A stretch of 64,000 bases of DNA from Melanocharis versteri (taxonomy: Eukaryota > Chordata > Aves > Passeriformes > Melanocharitidae): NCBI GenBank assembly GCA_013397845.1, contig VZTG01009145.1, positions 253,974 to 317,973 on the forward strand. The letters are read 5' to 3'. The notes beneath the pieces are model-generated. The model did not search any database. It was given only the letters and a program-made list of their open reading frames with translations, and had not been told where the DNA came from. The stretch's first letter is position 1; every line of letters begins with the position of its first letter. Both the position numbers and the translations under genes were made by a program. This document shows positions 58,671 to 64,000 of the stretch, in pieces.

Positions 58671-61639
58671 GGCTGGGGAATGCTGAAACTCTCGGGGCTG
58701 GAGTGCTCTGGTGTCCAGCATGGAACTGAGCCATGGGACGGTTTTGTTGCACCACAATTAACACTGGACTTTCAGGTCCCCCCACAGTCACAGAGCTGTG
58801 CTCTAGGTGGGGAAGTATTCTCAGTGGATGGGTTTGGGTTGTTTTCCTACAAGTCTGTGATTTGGTAGCAATGACCTTGACTCCCCCCGTGGGATCTCCC
58901 GCTGGCTCCCTGCACACTTATAGTGTGCCAGGCAGGCTCCGTGCCTGTCTCCCTGGGCACAGACTGGCAGAGACCCAGGGCTTGTGTGCTCCTTTTGGAC
59001 ACACAACCAAGAGCTGCTGTGCCAGGGGAGGAAAAGCCACAAGGGGTGAAGTTTGCCACTTACACCTGCAAGGAATGTGCTCCAGGAAAGCCTGAACTGA
59101 ACCCAACCTCTCTTTCCCTTCGTCCATCTCCAGCAGCAGCAGGCTGACCATGCCCATGTCCTTGAACCCTGCAGCTCCCGGTGCTGGCGTGGGCATGGGC
59201 TGTGCCAGGGCTCTGCCATGACACAGGCATCTCCCGGGGTCCGGGATGGCTTCTGAACAGGCTGTGACAGAGCCACGGTCCTGGAAAGGTGAACGGGAGC
59301 CCCAGGGCCAGGCTGTGTTTGTTTATCCTGGTGATGGAGCACACAACAGCGAAACAAAAGGTCAGACCCTGTTGCCCTGGGAGATGGTTTTTGAAGCAGC
59401 CTCCTGTCCTGCTGGGGCTCGGATGGAGCCGCCCCAGCGCTTGTCATGTCAAGTTATTTTTGTAATTTTGGCTGGTAATGGGTCTGAAGCAGGCACTGTG
59501 AGGTTTGGGGATACTCTGATCCAGGACCAGAAGGGCTCTAAACACCTGGTGACAAGAGCACCCAGCCCTGGGGCTTTGGAGGCAGATCCCCATCCCACAG
59601 CTCCTGCAGCCAGACGGACCCCAACCTGCTTCCTCAGTCCTAAGGGAGGCACATGCAGCCCCTCCAAGCATCCCAAAAGGTGGCTGAATCTGACCCAAAC
59701 TTCACTTACATTTGGGCAATCTGAATAATGAACAGACACAAACTTCTTCACAACTTGGCCAGGTTTAAGGTGGGTGGTTTGAGCTCACTGTGGGCAAAGG
59801 TGGACAGGGCACTCTCAGGAAGCACTGTCAGGAATCACTGCCAGGGAGGGAGGGCAGGTTCTGAGCAGTTCCTTGCAGGCTGCTCCTTGCTAACTCTCCT
59901 TTTACTCCTGACCCTCTTTGTTGGGGCAGAACTAATAAATGCCACCATCAGCTCCAAGCACGGTTTTGTCCAGTTGTGGGGAGACTGGGTTGAGCAGCGT
60001 GGAGATGGAAAGGGGGGCTGTTCCAGCAGCCCTGGCTGATCTGCCTCTTCTAGAGTTTCTCCATCACGGCACCTCAAAGCCTGATATGGCAAAATTCACC
60101 AGTCTCCTTTTTGGGGGAGACTGAGGCACACCCTTGCACCGTGCCTAGGCTGGGGCACATGGGGAGGCAGTGGTGAAGCCATGAGGAGCCCTGATTGACA
60201 GTGTGAGCATCCCTGTCCCACCCCAGCAGCTGCCAAGGATGAGGGGCAGCAAATCAGCCCTTTTGCCTCTACATAAAAGCCCCAAATCCCCCCTGCAGCT
60301 GGATACCTCCCTCTGACAGGAGCAGGCAGGTGGGACAGAGACTGATCCTGGGGGAAAGGCACCTTGTCTCTGGGCAGGAGACCAGCAGGGAGTAAAAACC
60401 ACGTGGATCAGCCCTTGTCTTGCTGCTTCTGGTTGTCAGCACAAGGAGTTCTTGTGTTTACCCACACTTGAGGGCAATCACCCGTCACTAACAACACAAC
60501 ATCCCTTGGTCCCACTGCCCTGAGCCCGGCGAGGGAGCAGGACAGAGCCAGTGGGAGGGCAGCGCTTCCAGGGAAGGACAGGCAGCCCCCAGGACAGCAG
60601 GACTGAGGTACAGGATCTGTGGTGCTGGGCTCGTATCCACAGGTGGTTGGCCTGAGCTGTGTGGGGGACAGTGTCAGAGCCCTCTTCTTGGGTTTGGATG
60701 CCAAGCAGCTCAAGCTAGGCTCAGGACACACCATCAAGGGTCCGATGGCAGCTTTGGGTGCCCAGTGCCCAGGAAGCGAGGTGGATACCCCTGATGAGGG
60801 GTATGTGGCAGCTGGCACATCATCTGCCTGGCAGTGACTCAGTTTCCCCATTGATAAAATCTAGTTTCTTGGATTGAGGACTCTGTCCAGCTCTGAAGGA
60901 GGGCCCTGACAAGCAGTCCTGGGATATGGAGGGCTTGTGTCCACCAAGCAGATCTCTGCTGCTGGAGGCACAAGGCAGAACCACCATGGGGAAGAAAAAG
61001 CTGTTCCCAGGCCCCAAAACCAGCAGAAATCAGATTTCCGTCTGTATTCTCTCATCCCCACCATTGCGTATTTGCATTTGGTAGCTTTGCAATTATTCAG
61101 GGATGGCTTTTAGATAGTTGTAGTATTTGCACATGAGAAAGACAATTTGATACTCTATGCCTTAGCTTTCTTCAGCTGTGGTCCAGGGAAATGTCACTTT
61201 TGTGAGCAGCATAGAGCACATGATCCAGGCAATCATGGGACATGGGGCAATAAAAGCGGAATGATGGCTTGCAAACAACTCAAAACAGCCAAGTGTGCCC
61301 ATTATAATATTAATTATAAACACATTTAAAGCAAAGTGAAACTATGCCTCTCCAGGAGCTTTAATGAGGTCGTATTTCTCTTAACATTTCCCTTGCCAGC
61401 TCCTGGCTGTGTGTTATAAGCCATGCTCCAGCCAGGCCTGGGGAGAACACAGCAAAGCTGGGCTCCCATCGCTGCCTGGTTTTCAAGCAGAGGGAGAGTG
61501 GGCAAAAGAGAAATTTGGGTTCTAATGGTGGTTCTCTTGTCTGAAAAAAATGGTGAAGATTGAATGCATCTTCCAGAGCAGAACCTCCCCTTTTCTTCCT
61601 GACAAGTTGTTGGCTACTTCAGAAATTATTTGATCAGCA
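58671..61639. other. Intergenic, AT-rich candidate element at 61,040-61,400
   Basis: No gene recognised. 61,040-61,400 is AT-rich and unique (GTATTTGCATTTGG with an octamer-like TTTGCAT, GCAATTATTCAGG, CATTATAATATTAATTATAAAC, TTTAATGAGG), 1.1 kb upstream of the NHLRC4 coding exon. It may be regulatory. Confidence 0.4.
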
Positions 61640-61930
61640 GGTGCTGATCTCTGCTCCCTGTGTCAGGGACAGGACCCAGGGGGAATGGCTGGAGCTGTGT
61701 CAGGGGAAGGTTAGGTTGGATATCAGGAAAAGGTTCATCCCCAAGGGAGTGGCTGGGCACTGAACAGACTCCCCAGGGAATGGTCACAGCCCCAAGAGCT
61801 CCAGGAGCATTTGGACAATGCGGTCAGGGATGCATAGCATGGGATTGTTGGGGTGTCTGTGCAGGGCTGGGAGTTGGACTCCATGATTCTTGTGGGTCCC
61901 TTCCAACTCAGGATATTCTGTGATTCTATG
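61640..61930 (+). mobile_element. CR1 LINE fragment (3' end)
   Basis: Same subfamily as the 26.3-kb copy: GAGCTGTGTCAGGGGAAGG, ATCAGGAAAAGGTTCATCC, GGGTCCCTTCCAACTCAGG and the TTCTGTGATTCTATG terminus. Strand is +. Confidence 0.93.
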
Positions 61931-62482
61931 AAACTATTTGGATGGGAAAGGGGCTGCCCTTAGCAAAGACATGCACCAGCCACGTGTGACATCTGATACA
62001 TGTGGGAGTCAAGGAATGGTCACCCTGAGTGACCCAAGTGTTATCATGGATTGAGGTTGGTTTGGAGAGATGAGGCTCACAGAAAATAGGGGTAACAAGT
62101 GTCAAAGACCTGAAAGAAGCCACTATCTCAGGGACTGGAGAGGTTGAGGGCCCAATTAATATGTTCACATACAGCGCTCACCTTTACACATAAATCTTCA
62201 GGCTACATCTGACACCAGTTGAGCTGTTGGAGCTGTTGGACCTTTTTGGCTCGTTCCTCCAGCTGCAGATCCAGCTTGCTGACTCTTTCATTTCTGTGCC
62301 ATGGTCCTTGTTTGCCTTTATTCATAATTAGCTGGCAATAAAGTGATGTGGTCTCTCTGGCATGAAGTGCATCCAGACCAGCACCAACGCCTTGACCGTG
62401 GGTAGATAGCAAGCACCATAGCATGGCCCCAGAGACAGCAGCAGGCAGGTACAGTCATGGTCCTACTGCTTCTCCCAAACAG
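61931..62482. other. 5' flank or intron before NHLRC4
   Basis: Ends at a plausible acceptor CTTCTCCCAAACAG (62,469-62,482). A 73-codon minus-strand frame at 62,203-62,424 contains a heptad-like stretch (LDLQLEERAKKVQQLQQL). It has no partner exon or domain and is not supported as a gene. Confidence 0.45.
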
Positions 62483-62498
62483 GGACAAGAGGTTCACC

Positions 62499-63623
62499 AT
62501 GGACTACACGCTGGAGACCAGCCAGCTAAAGCAGAAGCTTCTGAAAACCATCTACAGCCTCCAGCTGAAGTCATTTGCCACGCTGCAGTCAGCCAGCCCG
62601 CTGCTGCACAGCCAGCGTGGCGTGGGCATGGTGACCCAGCACCAGGTCCAGCAGCTGGCAGATAAAGCCAAAAGTCTGTGTGGAGATCTGGACAACATCA
62701 AGAACCTCCTCCACTATTGCCAGGATGACCTCGTCCAGCAGATTCCCAACCCTTCCGGCAGCCGCTACGGCGGTGTCAGTGGAATCCATTGCTCACTGGA
62801 TGGCTCCATCTACGTGACAGCTGAGAGTGCTCCCTGGGTCCACGTCCTCAGCAGCACAGGCCACACGCTGCAGTCCCTGCCCTGCCAGCAAACAGGCAAG
62901 GGAGGCAGCATTTTCTTGCCAGAAGATGTGACTGTGACTAGGATGGGAATGGTGGCTGTAGCTGACATGGTGAATGAAGCTGTCTGGGTCTTCAACCCCC
63001 ACACCAGCCTCTCCAAGGGGGAATGGATAAAGATCAGGAAGGTTGGTTCCCCCAGAGGTATTGGAGTAGACTCCATGGGCAAGATCCTGGTAGCAGACTA
63101 TGCACAAGGCCAAGTGCACAGCTTTGCTCTGGACCATGCCTTCAGAACGCTCAATGTCCACTCTGTCCCCAACCTGCAGGGACCTCGCTACATCAGTCCT
63201 GTGCCTGGTGGAGGCTTTGTGGTGAGCGAGGAGTGTGGAGACGTCAAGGTCTTCATGAGCAGCTGTAAGCTCCTCTGCTCCCTCAGCAGCAAATACGGAC
63301 ACCAGTTTGGCAACCCTGCTGGGGTCTGCGTGGACACGGATGGCAGCATCCTGGTGGCAGACGAGCAGCGCCGTACAGTCCACTTGTTCCCAGAGCATGG
63401 AGCTCCCATCTGCCTGGTGTCCACAGGGCTGCGCAGGCCTGCCGGCATGGCTTGCTCCTCCTCTGGGCACCTCTTTGTGGCAGACACAGTGGAGAACTGT
63501 GTCAAAGTCTTTAAGTACTGTGTGAGGCCCCTGTACAGACCCACCAACGCTGCGGCACCATGCGCTGACCCCAACCAAACACACAGGTGGAGAGGGGGGG
63601 TGATTCCCCTGCAGCCCCGCTGA
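62499..63623 (+). CDS. NHLRC4: NHLRC4, NHL-repeat beta-propeller protein
   Basis: 374 residues, stop TGA at 63,621-63,623. The start at 62,499 is chosen because it has a strong context (TTCACCATGG) and follows a splice acceptor (AG at 62,481-62,482); the in-frame ATG at 62,457 lies before that acceptor. Residues 1-89 are predicted helical (SQLKQKLLKTIYSLQLKSF, HQVQQLADKAKSL). Six NHL-type repeats follow, starting at about residues 90, 139, 184, 228, 270 and 311. Several contain the G-VD--G-ILVAD signature (GIGVDSMGKILVADY at 187, GVCVDTDGSILVADE at 275). Together they would close a six-bladed propeller, a protein-binding or RNA-binding platform in TRIM-NHL relatives. There is no RING, B-box or signal peptide. 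The gene name rests on the domain plus its position next to PRR35. Function is unknown. Confidence 0.9.
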   Translation: MDYTLETSQLKQKLLKTIYSLQLKSFATLQSASPLLHSQRGVGMVTQHQVQQLADKAKSLCGDLDNIKNLLHYCQDDLVQQIPNPSGSRYGGVSGIHCSLDGSIYVTAESAPWVHVLSSTGHTLQSLPCQQTGKGGSIFLPEDVTVTRMGMVAVADMVNEAVWVFNPHTSLSKGEWIKIRKVGSPRGIGVDSMGKILVADYAQGQVHSFALDHAFRTLNVHSVPNLQGPRYISPVPGGGFVVSEECGDVKVFMSSCKLLCSLSSKYGHQFGNPAGVCVDTDGSILVADEQRRTVHLFPEHGAPICLVSTGLRRPAGMACSSSGHLFVADTVENCVKVFKYCVRPLYRPTNAAAPCADPNQTHRWRGGVIPLQPR

Positions 63624-63674
63624 GCTGTGGGTCTGTTGGTGGGCTGAGAGCGCCACTGCTCTCACAGATTCATT
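63624..63674 (+). other. NHLRC4: Start of the NHLRC4 3' UTR
   Basis: Short unique stretch between the NHLRC4 stop and a CR1 insertion. No polyadenylation signal occurs before the CR1, and none was found before the window ends. Confidence 0.5.
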
Positions 63675-63830
63675 GTACAGAATCATGGAATGGTTTGGGT
63701 TGGGAGGGACCATAAAGACCATCTCATTCCACCCCTGCCATGGGCAGGGACACCTTCCACTATCCCAGGTTGCTTCAAGCCCTGTCCAACCTGGCTTTGG
63801 ACACTTCCAGGGATGGGACATTGCCCCAGA
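63675..63830 (-). mobile_element. CR1 LINE fragment (3' end, reverse)
   Basis: Reverse-complement CR1 terminus beginning CAGAATCATGGAATGG, with CTATCCCAGGTTGCTTC and GACACTTCCAGGGATGG. It lies about 50 bases after the NHLRC4 stop, so it may be part of that gene's 3' UTR. Confidence 0.92.
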
Positions 63831-64000
63831 CCTGACTGCCTGATAGCCTCCAGCTTCTCCAGGACTAAACCAGCTCCAGATCCACCAGAGTACGTTAGGA
63901 TGACCCAGCTACTCAGAACTGGCCTTGCATTGGTGCCTTGGCAAACTTGTTATCACCACACCTTCAATTCCTTGTGTGTTTTCCAAAGCTAATATAAATA
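63831..64000. other. Unique sequence at the window end
   Basis: Ends in an AT-rich run (CTAATATAAATA). No feature recognised. Confidence 0.5.

Noticed and set aside
62203..62424. Minus-strand frame with a coiled-coil-like stretch near NHLRC4
   Set aside because: It is short and isolated, with no domain match or splice partner; probably chance.
62457..62498. Upstream in-frame ATG of NHLRC4 at 62,457
   Set aside because: It lies before a splice acceptor at 62,481-62,482 and has a weaker context than the ATG at 62,499.
1..64000. CRISPR arrays, operons, tRNA or rRNA genes, prophage
   Set aside because: None is present; the sequence is vertebrate nuclear DNA and the only ordered repeats are CR1 pieces, microsatellites and one minisatellite.

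Overview
This window is nuclear DNA from a bird, most likely a songbird or close neoavian. The evidence is at least fourteen fragments of the avian CR1 retrotransposon, most ending in the typical 3' tail, plus a high GC content with CpG-rich patches typical of a gene-dense microchromosome. Two coding genes are clear, both on the + strand, and both are vertebrate genes that lie next to each other on human 16p13.3: PRR35 (46.4-50.1 kb) and NHLRC4 (62.5-63.6 kb). The first 400 bases look like the end of a + strand 3' UTR with a good polyadenylation signal. By synteny this should be CAPN15, which precedes PRR35 in mammals; that name is inferred because no CAPN15 coding sequence is in view. There are two short N runs and two single Ns, so this is a draft assembly.

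Layout. 1-0.4 kb: 3' UTR end. 0.4-46.4 kb: a long gene-poor interval with many CR1 pieces, a probable solo retroviral LTR (8.7-9.1 kb), a perfect five-copy 42-bp minisatellite (11.1-11.35 kb), several CpG-rich patches, and a series of AT-rich, non-repetitive islands with transcription-factor-like motifs that may be regulatory elements. Inside this interval, 28,414-28,615 has a strong splice acceptor and a consensus donor and may be a noncoding first or internal exon of PRR35 or of a lncRNA. 46.4-50.1 kb: PRR35 in two coding exons separated by a 1.03-kb intron. 50.1-52.9 kb: probable PRR35 3' UTR. 53-62.4 kb: intergenic, with CR1 pieces, a CpG-rich patch and an AT-rich island upstream of NHLRC4. 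62.48-63.62 kb: NHLRC4 in one coding exon, followed by a minus-strand CR1.

PRR35 is a paralogue of the epidermal transcription factor ZNF750: it shares the N-terminal C2HC zinc finger and carries a PLDLS motif of the kind that binds CtBP corepressors, so it is probably a nuclear transcriptional regulator. NHLRC4 is a six-bladed NHL beta-propeller protein of unknown function. No mobile system, operon, CRISPR array or clearly new protein system was found. The most unusual property is the roughly 46 kb of noncoding sequence with possible regulatory islands between two genes that are close together in mammals. Conservation of those islands cannot be tested from one sequence, so they are reported at low confidence.
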